From assembly GCF_004535825.1 (NCBI RefSeq), contig NZ_SGVY01000004.1, positions 87,277-151,276 on the forward strand: a stretch of 64,000 nt of DNA. The letters are read 5' to 3'. Each line of letters begins with the position of its first letter. Position 1 is the stretch's first letter. The notes under the pieces were generated by a model that was not told the DNA's origin, ran no database searches, and was given only the letters and a program-made list of their open reading frames with translations. Of this stretch, positions 29,121-36,939 are shown piece by piece. The position numbers were made by a program, and so were the translations under genes. This DNA is from Segatella hominis (lineage in GTDB: Bacteria; Bacteroidota; Bacteroidia; Bacteroidales; Bacteroidaceae).

Positions 29121-29984
29121 TTACTTTCCCATTCGTTTATTGTACTCACGGAGACGGATGCGGGTGAGTACCTGCTTGGTGTTGTTGGTAAATTCGCTTC
29201 CTAATATCCAGGTGTAATAGCCTGGGTCTTTGGAAAGGATTTCTGCCACATCCCAACCTTTGTACTTACCGAAGTTGAACACCTCGTGCTTGAGTGGTTC
29301 ACCTTTCTCGTCGAGCACTGCTTTTCCGTTGGCATCCACTACTTCTTTCCAGATGATGCGTCCGGCGAAATCCACGTTGTCCTTCTGCTTAGAGAATGCT
29401 GCAAGCTCATCCATATCATTGTTGAGTACACGGTCCGGTTCTTCCTGTACGCCTGGAGCATATCTGTCCAATTCACCCATGAGTACACGGTAGGTAGCCT
29501 CTGTATCCTGATCGGCACGGTGAGCCTCGAAGTCTTCCTCCATCTTTCTGCCGCAATAGAACTTATAGGCTGCAGCTAAGTTGCGTCGCTCCATCTTCAT
29601 GAAGATAGTCTGTGCGTCGATGAGGCGGCACTTGTTGAAGTCGAAGTCGATGCCTGCACGGAGGAACTCCTCTGCGAGCATAGGTACATCGAAATGGTTG
29701 GAGTTGTAACCGGCAAAGTCGCAACCGGTAAATTCCTGTTCGAGTGTGGCAGCCAACTGCTTGAAGGTAGGCGCGTCTTTCACGTCCTCATCGCTGATAC
29801 CAGTCAGTTCTACCACCTCTTGTGGAATTGGTCTTCCCGGATTGACAAAGAGGTTCTTTCGAACCTCCGTGCCGTCTGGACTGACCTTAATATATGACAT
29901 CTGTATGATGCGGTCTTTGATGAAGTCGAGACCCGTAGTCTCCAAATCAAAGATGATCAATGGTTTCTTAAGATTCAGTTTCAT
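29121..29984 (-). CDS. DnaQ-like 3'-5' exonuclease
   Basis: DEDD-family exonuclease. Motif I is FDLETTGLD, motif II is GYNSNHFDVPML, and motif III includes HRADQDTEATYRV. It has a C-terminal extension of about 100 residues (FNFGKYKGWDVAEIL), a small domain often fused to such nucleases in Bacteroidota. It has 287 residues. Its position directly after dnaN suggests a proofreading or repair role at the replication fork, which is an inference. Confidence 0.85.
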   Translation of the reverse strand: MKLNLKKPLIIFDLETTGLDFIKDRIIQMSYIKVSPDGTEVRKNLFVNPGRPIPQEVVELTGISDEDVKDAPTFKQLAATLEQEFTGCDFAGYNSNHFDVPMLAEEFLRAGIDFDFNKCRLIDAQTIFMKMERRNLAAAYKFYCGRKMEEDFEAHRADQDTEATYRVLMGELDRYAPGVQEEPDRVLNNDMDELAAFSKQKDNVDFAGRIIWKEVVDANGKAVLDEKGEPLKHEVFNFGKYKGWDVAEILSKDPGYYTWILGSEFTNNTKQVLTRIRLREYNKRMGK

Positions 29985-30011
29985 TTTCTTTCTTTTCCTT
30001 TTTCTGCGTGA

Positions 30012-31136
30012 TTAGTCGTTGAGCAACATAGGCATGAGCAGCATGAGGACATCTTCGTTTTCAGGCTGTTCGGCTGGAACGATAATACCGGCACGACTTG
30101 GGTCTGCAAGTTGGATAATCACCTGCTCGCTGCTGAGGTTGTTGAGAATCTCCTGCAAGCTGCTGCCCTTGAAACCGATGCTCATGTTGGTATTGTTTGA
30201 CTCGCATACGAGCTGTTCCTTGGCTGATGTAGCGAAATCTACATCCTCTGATGAAACCTCCATGTGGTTGTTGTCTATCTTGAGGCGAACCAACTGGCTG
30301 CTTTCGCTGGCGAATGGCATGACACGGCGCAAGGCACTGATCAGGGCACGGCGATCTACAGTCACCTCGTTAGGGTTGTTTGGAATCACAGAGTTGTAGC
30401 TTGGGTATTTTCCCTCGTAGAGAATACATCTCAAACTACCGTCTGTAAAGAGAATCTCTGCACTCTTCTCATCAAACTTGATGGTTACGTCACCTTCTTC
30501 GCGTGAGAGGATGTTCTTCAGGAGTGTAGCTGGCTTCTTAGGAAGATCGAAAGCAGCAGGAGTATCGCTCTTGATAGTGAAGTTCTTGTTGCGTACCAAC
30601 TTATGTCCGTCACTGGCTACAATGTTGAGTGATTCTGGTGTCAAATCGAAGTAGATACCATTCATCACAGGGCGCAACTGGTCGTTGGCAGTAGCAAAGA
30701 GGGTACGGGTGATATTGTCGATGAGCACATCTGCGTCGATGGCTACTGTATGTGCAGCATCGTTAACGCTCTGTGTGCGAGGATATTCATCAGCACTTTG
30801 CGCTGTAAAGTTATAGAGACCATTCTGGTATAAGATCTTGATAGCCAAGGTGCCCTCAGTATCGATATCGAAATCGAGTGGCTGCTCAGGGAGTTCCTTG
30901 AGAGATTCGAGGATAACCTTGTTAGGGATACAGAATTCTCCTTCACCGTCGCACTCTGTGAGTTCGATGGTAGTCTTGAGAATATTGTCACTGTCGCTGG
31001 CTGTGATGGTCATCTCGCCTCCGGCTACTTGGAATAAGAAACAGTCAAGGATAGGCAGAGAGTTCTTTCCACCGATGACCTTGGCAAGCATGTTGAGCTT
31101 ATTGCTCAACGCAGTACTGGATAATGTAAATCTCAT
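30012..31136 (-). CDS. dnaN: DNA polymerase III beta sliding clamp
   Basis: Ring-forming processivity clamp with three repeated clamp domains over 374 residues. Recognisable segments are NMLAKVIGGKNSLPILDCF at the N-terminus, FATANDQLRPVMNGIYFD at the second domain, and the C-terminal end VLMLLMPMLLND, which matches the conserved clamp C-terminus. It begins the operon dnaN-exonuclease-coaBC-DUF4835-recN and has a well-formed promoter. Confidence 0.96.
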   Translation of the reverse strand: MRFTLSSTALSNKLNMLAKVIGGKNSLPILDCFLFQVAGGEMTITASDSDNILKTTIELTECDGEGEFCIPNKVILESLKELPEQPLDFDIDTEGTLAIKILYQNGLYNFTAQSADEYPRTQSVNDAAHTVAIDADVLIDNITRTLFATANDQLRPVMNGIYFDLTPESLNIVASDGHKLVRNKNFTIKSDTPAAFDLPKKPATLLKNILSREEGDVTIKFDEKSAEILFTDGSLRCILYEGKYPSYNSVIPNNPNEVTVDRRALISALRRVMPFASESSQLVRLKIDNNHMEVSSEDVDFATSAKEQLVCESNNTNMSIGFKGSSLQEILNNLSSEQVIIQLADPSRAGIIVPAEQPENEDVLMLLMPMLLND

Positions 31137-31254
31137 GAGTATTTTGTATTTTAAATATTATCTGTTACTGATATTGTTGTTATTAATCTATTGTTTCTGT
31201 TATATGACGAGCCAGTAGGCAACTTGTTGTTTCCTAAAAGCTGTAATATGAGCA

Positions 31255-31286
31255 CAAAAATACAAAAAATATCGGTTATAGGCAAA
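31255..31286 (-). promoter_or_regulatory. Promoter of dnaN
   Basis: On the minus strand TTTG, a 20-base spacer, then TATTTTTG: a full match to the Bacteroidota consensus. It predicts a leader of about 110 bases and lies in the divergent region shared with the DUF3127 gene. Confidence 0.65.
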
Positions 31287-31388
31287 AAAAACAGAGAAAT
31301 GTTTTAGTTTTTGAACTATTTTTAGTAATTTCGCAAACTGAAAGGTAACTTTCTTCGTTTTTAAAACAAAATATTAATCGAGAAATAT

Positions 31389-31829
31389 ATGGAATTACAA
31401 GGAAAGGTCATTGCCGTTTTGCCTGAAAGAAGCGGTGTCTCTGCAAGAGGCGAGTGGAAGTCGCAGTCGTTTGTCATCGAGACTCACGAGCAATATCCTA
31501 AGAAATTAGTGTTTGACGTATTTGGCGCTGACCGTCTGGCTCAGTTCAACATACAGAGTGGTGAGGAGATTAATGTTTCATTCGACATTGATGCTCACGA
31601 ATATAATGGTCGTTGGTTTAACAATGTACGTGCCTGGAATGTAGTGAAGGTAGATCCTAATGCTGTTGGCATGATGGGTGGTGTTCAGCCTGGTGCAGCT
31701 CCATTCCCTCCAATGGGTGCTCCTGCTGCTCCTGCTGGTGGTGCAACTGCTCCATTCCCTCCAGCTCAGAATGTAGCTCCTGCTGCTGATGCCAATGCTG
31801 GTGGTAGTGCAGACGATCTTCCATTCTAA
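31389..31829 (+). CDS. DUF3127 family protein (OB-fold-like)
   Basis: A 146-residue protein. Residues 1-92 form the conserved domain: LQGKVIAVLPERSGVSARG at the start and NNVRAWNVVKV at its end. It is predicted to be a small beta-barrel resembling single-strand binding folds. The rest is a low-complexity Pro/Ala/Gly/Met tail ending DDLPF, very like the acidic-aromatic tip of SSB proteins that docks partner proteins. Codon use is strongly biased, suggesting high expression. An SSB-like nucleic acid role is inference. Confidence 0.8.
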   Translation: MELQGKVIAVLPERSGVSARGEWKSQSFVIETHEQYPKKLVFDVFGADRLAQFNIQSGEEINVSFDIDAHEYNGRWFNNVRAWNVVKVDPNAVGMMGGVQPGAAPFPPMGAPAAPAGGATAPFPPAQNVAPAADANAGGSADDLPF

Positions 31830-31875
31830 ATGATGCCACATCTAAAGGATAGAAAATCGTTTAAATGATAACACA

Positions 31876-31916
31876 AAATCGCTTCTTTCGAAAAGATTCG
31901 AAAGAAGCGATTTTTT
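31876..31916 (+). terminator. Intrinsic terminator after the DUF3127 gene
   Basis: Arms AAATCGCTTCTTTCGAA and TTCGAAAGAAGCGATTT enclose four bases and are followed by TTTTTT. A perfect hairpin 47 bases after the stop. Confidence 0.92.
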
Positions 31917-31933
31917 ATCTCTGTACCCACTTT

Positions 31934-31981
31934 TTTTTCTCCCTGCCCACGCAAAAATTTTTGCGTGGGCAGGGAGAAAAA
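31934..31981. repeat. Perfect 48-bp palindrome
   Basis: The sequence is its own reverse complement over 48 bases with no loop. The left half contains CTCCCTGCCCACGC and the centre is AAAAATTTTT. Directly after it, at about 31984-32008, a related GGGCAGGG segment is part of a second smaller inverted repeat (CCCAG-GC-TGGG) followed by ATTTTT. It lies between the DUF3127 terminator and the end of the 62-residue ORF. Confidence 0.95.
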
Positions 31982-32085
31982 TATACCCAGGCTGGGCAGG
32001 GATTTTTCTATAGTAATAAAGTGGAATTTTTAAGAATCATAGAATGTGAATTGGGAGACTCGTTGTGAGGGTCATTGGGATGGTA

Positions 32086-32274
32086 TTAACAACCACCCCA
32101 ATTGTCTGTATTATCCCACCAATTTTCATCCCCTTTATCTGGAGTATCTTCTGAAACGTCGAAGCCGTCAATAACAACGTCTGACTCGCCGCTTACTATT
32201 GACCCATATTTCATAGTGCATAATTCATCAATCACTAACAGCTTGATTTCTGGCGATATATATTCTTTTCTCAT
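32086..32274 (-). CDS. Small Cys-ending protein beside a secreted protein
   Basis: A 62-residue ORF starting 23 bases after the large secreted protein stops, so probably in the same transcript. The start KEYISPEIKLLVIDE follows a pattern (YxSPxxxxxxIxxE) I know from many unassigned small Bacteroidota proteins. The second half is acidic with Trp/Asn/Gly (GDENWWDNTDNWGGC) and ends in cysteine. No signal peptide or membrane segment is visible. Function unknown; a leader-plus-core arrangement of a modified peptide is conceivable but not shown. Confidence 0.55.
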   Translation of the reverse strand: MRKEYISPEIKLLVIDELCTMKYGSIVSGESDVVIDGFDVSEDTPDKGDENWWDNTDNWGGC

Positions 32275-32297
32275 ATAAGTTTTCTTCTTTTACTTTT

Positions 32298-34709
32298 TTA
32301 CCTTTTTACTTTTTTACCTTTAACAATGTAGATTCCCTGTGGCAATCCTTCGAGTGAGGTGCCCTGTCGAACGAGTTGTCCCTGGAGGTTATAGACACCA
32401 TCATACTGATAGGCAACGTGAGAGAATGCTGGGTCGGTGATGATGTCGCCGATACCTGTTGTTTCATCCTCAATTTCATTGATAAACAGTTTTACATCCT
32501 TGGCAGGAGAAGTGATGTTGGTGCCTTTATCTGTTGTGTTTGTCAACTCAAACCAGCAGCGGAAAGCCTTCAGACCATACTGTTTATTAGCAGGAACTTT
32601 ATACATGGTTCCCTTGTTCATGAAGTAATCTCCATGCAGATCGTCACGCTTTACTCCTTCATCCTCATAGAAGTATCCCTTACCATCCTTTATATAGAAG
32701 GTCTTTGCCATGGTTCCCTTGCATACCATCTTGTTGTTGTCTGCATCTGTGGCAGTTGTACTTGTAGTATATTTTGAAACCCAATGCTTGTCGAGATTAT
32801 CATTTAGCAAGGTCCTGTCCAATGTTACGCCTTGAATATCGTAATGGTTAGCTTTGATGCTGACCTTACCACCTGTGTATCGTCCAATGCCTTCTTCTGC
32901 GTAAGAGATACTTTCATTCTCGTCGAGCCAGTACCCGTGTTCTGCATTCTTGAGACGAGGTGTCATGTAAGCAGGATTCTCTCCTGCTGCTTTGGTAGGC
33001 TTGATGATATAGGGTGTAAATGCTTCGAGCATAACGTCATTATCACTATCGCATTCCACGGTCTTGAAGCGTACGCTGTTTGGTGTGAGTTTATATAACT
33101 TTGCCAATTTTACCTCATCGCCGAAGGTGTATCTCATCTGTCCGTATGTCAGATTAACTGGCAGGATGAGTGTATTCCATTTGTTGAGTTCAAAAGAGCG
33201 GTTCAAGTGGAGAATACAGTTTTTATACTCCTCTATGGTCTCTGTCAGATATCTCAAGTCTGGGTTGTTCTCATCAAGCACAAGGTCTGGTGCATTAGTA
33301 GATTCGCCAGCATAGAGCAAGCGGAAATTGTCGAAGGCTGTCCATTCGCCAGTGGCAGGGGTGTTAGCGTTCTCTACCTTGATGCCGATGATAAGAAATC
33401 CACCCATGTTTGCTAAATCTTCGGTAGTTAAATGAATCATGACCTCATTCTCGTACTTGTCATTGTAGAATTCTTTACCTGCTTCTAATAAATCTTTAGG
33501 ACCATTGGCTTCTAAAGGATTGAGGGTAGTTGATGCCGTTTTTCCTACATAAAATGAATTAACAAATAACTTTGCCAAACCATTTGTGTTGCTGAAGCCA
33601 TTACAGCGGACAATATACCAGCCTGCTTTATCTACAGTCACCAATTGATGTATTTCTGTATTATGCCTTTCTTTTATATCTCCGCAGAAATATTTTCCGT
33701 TTTTATAAAGATACTCATCGTTATTGGAAGCTTCTCCTTTGTAGTAATTTTCTGTTTTTTTCTTATAAAACCCTTCGACACCAAAACGGACATTGTCTGG
33801 GTTTTGGGGAACCAACCACTTTTCAGAATTTGATCTATTGTAATTAAAGCCAGGATTCTGAATCAAGAATGTGGCATCAATTGGAGAGGAAAGATCTGAT
33901 GGAGAAGCATTAAAAAGCTCGTAATATTCCTTTAATGTGATTAACTTCCAAAGTTGATACTCACTGTTTTGTGGTGTTTCGCTTATTGCGTTACAGAAAT
34001 TACCTTCTGGATCATCTGGTGTTGCCGTTAAATATCTGCAGTTTCCATCTTTGTCTCCGTATGTAGAAATCTTATAAATTTTGTTGGTTTGTGCATCATA
34101 TCCGTCAGCTTGTTCGAATTTCCAACCGTATTTATACGAGGCGTTTGATGGAAGACAATCTAAATAAACACCATCATGCTTACTATCTATATAATACTGG
34201 ACATAATTGTATTGATTATCTACGGTTTCAGTCTTTTTTACATAATTCTGAAGTGTACGGATATTGTAAGTGTCTTGAGTTGTTGAATTTTTCCAAATCC
34301 AAAGATACATACCCGTATTACTTAAACTGGCATGTCGACCGTATGCGCCACCGATGTTAAAGAACTTTTCTGTTCTAACATTCAGAAGAAGGAATGTTGA
34401 ATCAGCATACTTTGGATTATTGGGAGTTTCTCGACATGCGTCGTTTAGTGTTGCAAGATTCTCAGGATCTGCCCCCACCAATTTACTCACATCAAGTTGT
34501 GCTTTATTGCTCTGAGTAGAAGTACCCAGAGTTGTTGCATTTTTTGTAGTTTTTTGATGTGCAGTTAATGTTTTTGAGTCTGAAGCTTTAACATGTGAAT
34601 TAGCTCCACCCAAAAATAACCCGAATAACATAATACATGTGATGGTGAGAAGACCATTTGCCCCCCCATCATACGATTTTCTCAGTAAATCAATCATTTT
34701 TTTATCCAC
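32298..34709 (-). CDS. Large secreted protein with C-terminal GIYIVKGKKV-type tail
   Basis: An 803-residue exported protein: a hydrophobic segment at about residues 17-36 near the N-terminus, then an ectodomain rich in Asn, Tyr and Asp. The end (YNLQGQLVRQGTSLEGLPQG, then IYIVKGKKVKR) is the short C-terminal domain common on Prevotella surface proteins and thought to act in type IX-type secretion or anchoring. No catalytic motif was recognised. The region around residues 110-260 has the spacing of a carbohydrate-binding lectin-like domain, which is only an impression. The final codons are duplicated at DNA level after the stop. Confidence 0.75.
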   Translation of the reverse strand: MDKKMIDLLRKSYDGGANGLLTITCIMLFGLFLGGANSHVKASDSKTLTAHQKTTKNATTLGTSTQSNKAQLDVSKLVGADPENLATLNDACRETPNNPKYADSTFLLLNVRTEKFFNIGGAYGRHASLSNTGMYLWIWKNSTTQDTYNIRTLQNYVKKTETVDNQYNYVQYYIDSKHDGVYLDCLPSNASYKYGWKFEQADGYDAQTNKIYKISTYGDKDGNCRYLTATPDDPEGNFCNAISETPQNSEYQLWKLITLKEYYELFNASPSDLSSPIDATFLIQNPGFNYNRSNSEKWLVPQNPDNVRFGVEGFYKKKTENYYKGEASNNDEYLYKNGKYFCGDIKERHNTEIHQLVTVDKAGWYIVRCNGFSNTNGLAKLFVNSFYVGKTASTTLNPLEANGPKDLLEAGKEFYNDKYENEVMIHLTTEDLANMGGFLIIGIKVENANTPATGEWTAFDNFRLLYAGESTNAPDLVLDENNPDLRYLTETIEEYKNCILHLNRSFELNKWNTLILPVNLTYGQMRYTFGDEVKLAKLYKLTPNSVRFKTVECDSDNDVMLEAFTPYIIKPTKAAGENPAYMTPRLKNAEHGYWLDENESISYAEEGIGRYTGGKVSIKANHYDIQGVTLDRTLLNDNLDKHWVSKYTTSTTATDADNNKMVCKGTMAKTFYIKDGKGYFYEDEGVKRDDLHGDYFMNKGTMYKVPANKQYGLKAFRCWFELTNTTDKGTNITSPAKDVKLFINEIEDETTGIGDIITDPAFSHVAYQYDGVYNLQGQLVRQGTSLEGLPQGIYIVKGKKVKR

Positions 34710-34845
34710 TAAAACTTTTATATATACTTACTTTTACATGCATAGAGTATTGATGTCTCTATTAGACTATAGCTGTAAACTTTAATTATCTTATTTGTTG
34801 ATTCTATTCAGATGGGACATTCGTCTGAAAGCCCCTTTTTGGGTA

Positions 34846-34853
34846 CAAAGATA
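34846..34853 (-). promoter_or_regulatory. Candidate -7 box for the large secreted protein gene
   Basis: TATCTTTG on the minus strand fits TAnnTTTG; no clear TTTG lies at the proper distance. It would give a leader of about 130 bases. Confidence 0.3.
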
Positions 34854-34953
34854 TGAATAATTTTCGAATTTCTATACTTTGTAATTGTTACAATCCCGTT
34901 ACATTAATATTATTTTAGAATTATATTTATATTTTTTCTAAAATTTCGGTTTT

Positions 34954-36141
34954 CTATTCCATTCTTCTTCTTTTCTCAAAGAATTTCTTGGAAGCGAGGA
35001 AAAAGAGGGCTACACTGGCAGCATTTTCTATCGCTACCATCCAGAAAGTTGTATTGTAACTGAAATGTTCTGCCACGACGCCTCCTAAAAGACAACCGAT
35101 ACCGAAACCTAAATCCCAACCGGTAAGAATACTACTGTTGGCAGTACCTCGTTGGTCGTGGCGGGCTACATTGATAAACATGTTGAGGAAAGCAGGGTAG
35201 AGGTGTCCATTGCCCAGTCCGATGAGGGCAGCAGAGAGATAATAAGCTATCGGATGATGAACGCCTACGAAGAGAAGGAATCCCACCAGAGAAATGCACA
35301 TACCTTCGGCTGCATTCTGAGTTAACTTACCTTGGCTCAATGCCTTACGACCTTGCAGACGGGAGGTGAAGAGACCGATGGAAAGAATGGCAAAATAGGT
35401 GCCGGTTCCTCCCGTAATGCCCAATTCCTCCTTGCTGTAGATGGCAAGGTAATTGCTGAGGACTCCCCAACAGAAACCAAACATGGCGATATTGATGGCG
35501 AGCAACCAGGCACGGGTCAGGAAGAAACGGTCGAAAGAGATTTTCTCCTTGTTCTTGATGATTTCCTTCTCTGGTAAGCGGATGGTTCCTGCGATAACTA
35601 CAGAGGCTAAAGCCACCAAAAAGGCTATCCAGAAAAGAACCATGTAGCTCCCCACGAAATCGTGGAGATAAATTCCTATGGATGGAGCAATAGCCATGGC
35701 GAAGTTATTGCTCAATCCATAGAGACCGATACCTTCATTGCGGCGGCTCGAAGGGAGTACATCGATGGCACAGGTACTGTTGGCTACTGTGACTGCACCG
35801 AAAGGACCGCCATGAAGGGTACGGCAAATGGCAAACATGAGGATGGTGCCAGCGGCGATATAACCGGCAAAGAAGATGGCAAAGCCCGACAAACAGAACA
35901 TGAGTACCTTCTTTCGGGAGAAACTATCGACTACATATCCACTGAATGGTCGGATGATGAGAGCTGCCACGGTATAGCCGCTCAGTACGATTCCAATGGT
36001 ATCCTTCGTTGCTCCGAAAGTCTCGCTCAGATAGAGTGGGAGCAGGGGAGTAAGAAGGTAGAAGGCAAAGTACAACAGGAAATTGGTTGTCATCACCTTC
36101 ACATAGTTTGCATTCCAGAGTTTCTCTTTATTCGTTGACAT
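34954..36141 (-). CDS. Major facilitator superfamily transporter
   Basis: A 395-residue inner-membrane transporter with about twelve membrane segments. The MFS loop motif between segments 2 and 3 is present (SGYVVDSFSRKKVL). A weaker repeat stands at the second half (LQGRKALSQGK). The family relation is to drug/sugar exporters of the DHA type, and the substrate is not readable. It lies 27 bases after nudC and in line with it and the nucleotidase. Confidence 0.85.
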   Translation of the reverse strand: MSTNKEKLWNANYVKVMTTNFLLYFAFYLLTPLLPLYLSETFGATKDTIGIVLSGYTVAALIIRPFSGYVVDSFSRKKVLMFCLSGFAIFFAGYIAAGTILMFAICRTLHGGPFGAVTVANSTCAIDVLPSSRRNEGIGLYGLSNNFAMAIAPSIGIYLHDFVGSYMVLFWIAFLVALASVVIAGTIRLPEKEIIKNKEKISFDRFFLTRAWLLAINIAMFGFCWGVLSNYLAIYSKEELGITGGTGTYFAILSIGLFTSRLQGRKALSQGKLTQNAAEGMCISLVGFLLFVGVHHPIAYYLSAALIGLGNGHLYPAFLNMFINVARHDQRGTANSSILTGWDLGFGIGCLLGGVVAEHFSYNTTFWMVAIENAASVALFFLASKKFFEKRRRME

Positions 36142-36168
36142 ACACCTATATGTTTTACCGTTAATGAA

Positions 36169-36939
36169 TTATTTTTCTTCCAACCAGGCATCAATAAGCT
36201 TTCTGGCGATGGAAAGTTTCTCGGGGAGGATAGGGAGATTGTCCTTCCTAAACCATCTTCCGCGGGAGAGTTCTTCTTTCTGAAGATGAATCTCCCCATC
36301 TACGTAGTCGGCTGTAAAACCAATCATCAGTCCGCTCGGATAAGGCCACGGCTGGGAACCGAAGTATTTGATATTGGTAATGGTGAGTCCGGTTTCCTCC
36401 ATCACCTCACGGTGAACGGCTTCCTCCAGGCTCTCACCAGTCTCTACGAATCCCGCTACGAGACTGTCGAAATTACCCTTGAAGTTGCGGGCATGAACAA
36501 GAAGCACCTCATCGCCCTTGTGGATGAGTACGATGATGGCTGTGGCGAGGGAAGGCCAAACCTGTTTGCCGCAGTTGGTACATTTCTTACTGATATCTGT
36601 CGCCATTTCCATAGGCGCACCGCAGACACCGCAGAAGTGGGTATTCTGGTCCCAGTAGTTCAATTCCTGACACTTGCCAGCCTTCTGGTAGAGTGCCGGA
36701 GAGAGCTTGTAGAAACTGGGACGGAGGCCGCACATCTCGTATTTCGGATTGTCTGTGATAGGTTCAGGAATAGTGAACGTTTTCACCTCCGTACCATCCT
36801 CCATCGGAGTAATGTTGAGGATATGTGTCCAGGGCTTCGTCTCTATCGGGCACTCCTCACTGCATGGAATCGTGTAGGTTCCGTCTTCTCTCTTTTCCAA
36901 GACGATATCCGTCTTGCAGAATATAAACCAATATTTCAT
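36169..36939 (-). CDS. nudC: NAD(+)/NADH diphosphatase, Nudix family
   Basis: Hydrolyses NADH or removes NAD caps from RNA. A zinc ribbon with four cysteines (CGVCGAP, then KCTNCGK) precedes the Nudix box GFVETGESLEEAVHREVMEE. It is followed by SQPWPYPSG, the family motif that separates NudC from other Nudix enzymes. It has 256 residues, normal length. The start overlaps the stop of the upstream 5'-nucleotidase by four bases, so the two are translationally coupled. Both act on nucleotides. Confidence 0.92.
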   Translation of the reverse strand: MKYWFIFCKTDIVLEKREDGTYTIPCSEECPIETKPWTHILNITPMEDGTEVKTFTIPEPITDNPKYEMCGLRPSFYKLSPALYQKAGKCQELNYWDQNTHFCGVCGAPMEMATDISKKCTNCGKQVWPSLATAIIVLIHKGDEVLLVHARNFKGNFDSLVAGFVETGESLEEAVHREVMEETGLTITNIKYFGSQPWPYPSGLMIGFTADYVDGEIHLQKEELSRGRWFRKDNLPILPEKLSIARKLIDAWLEEK

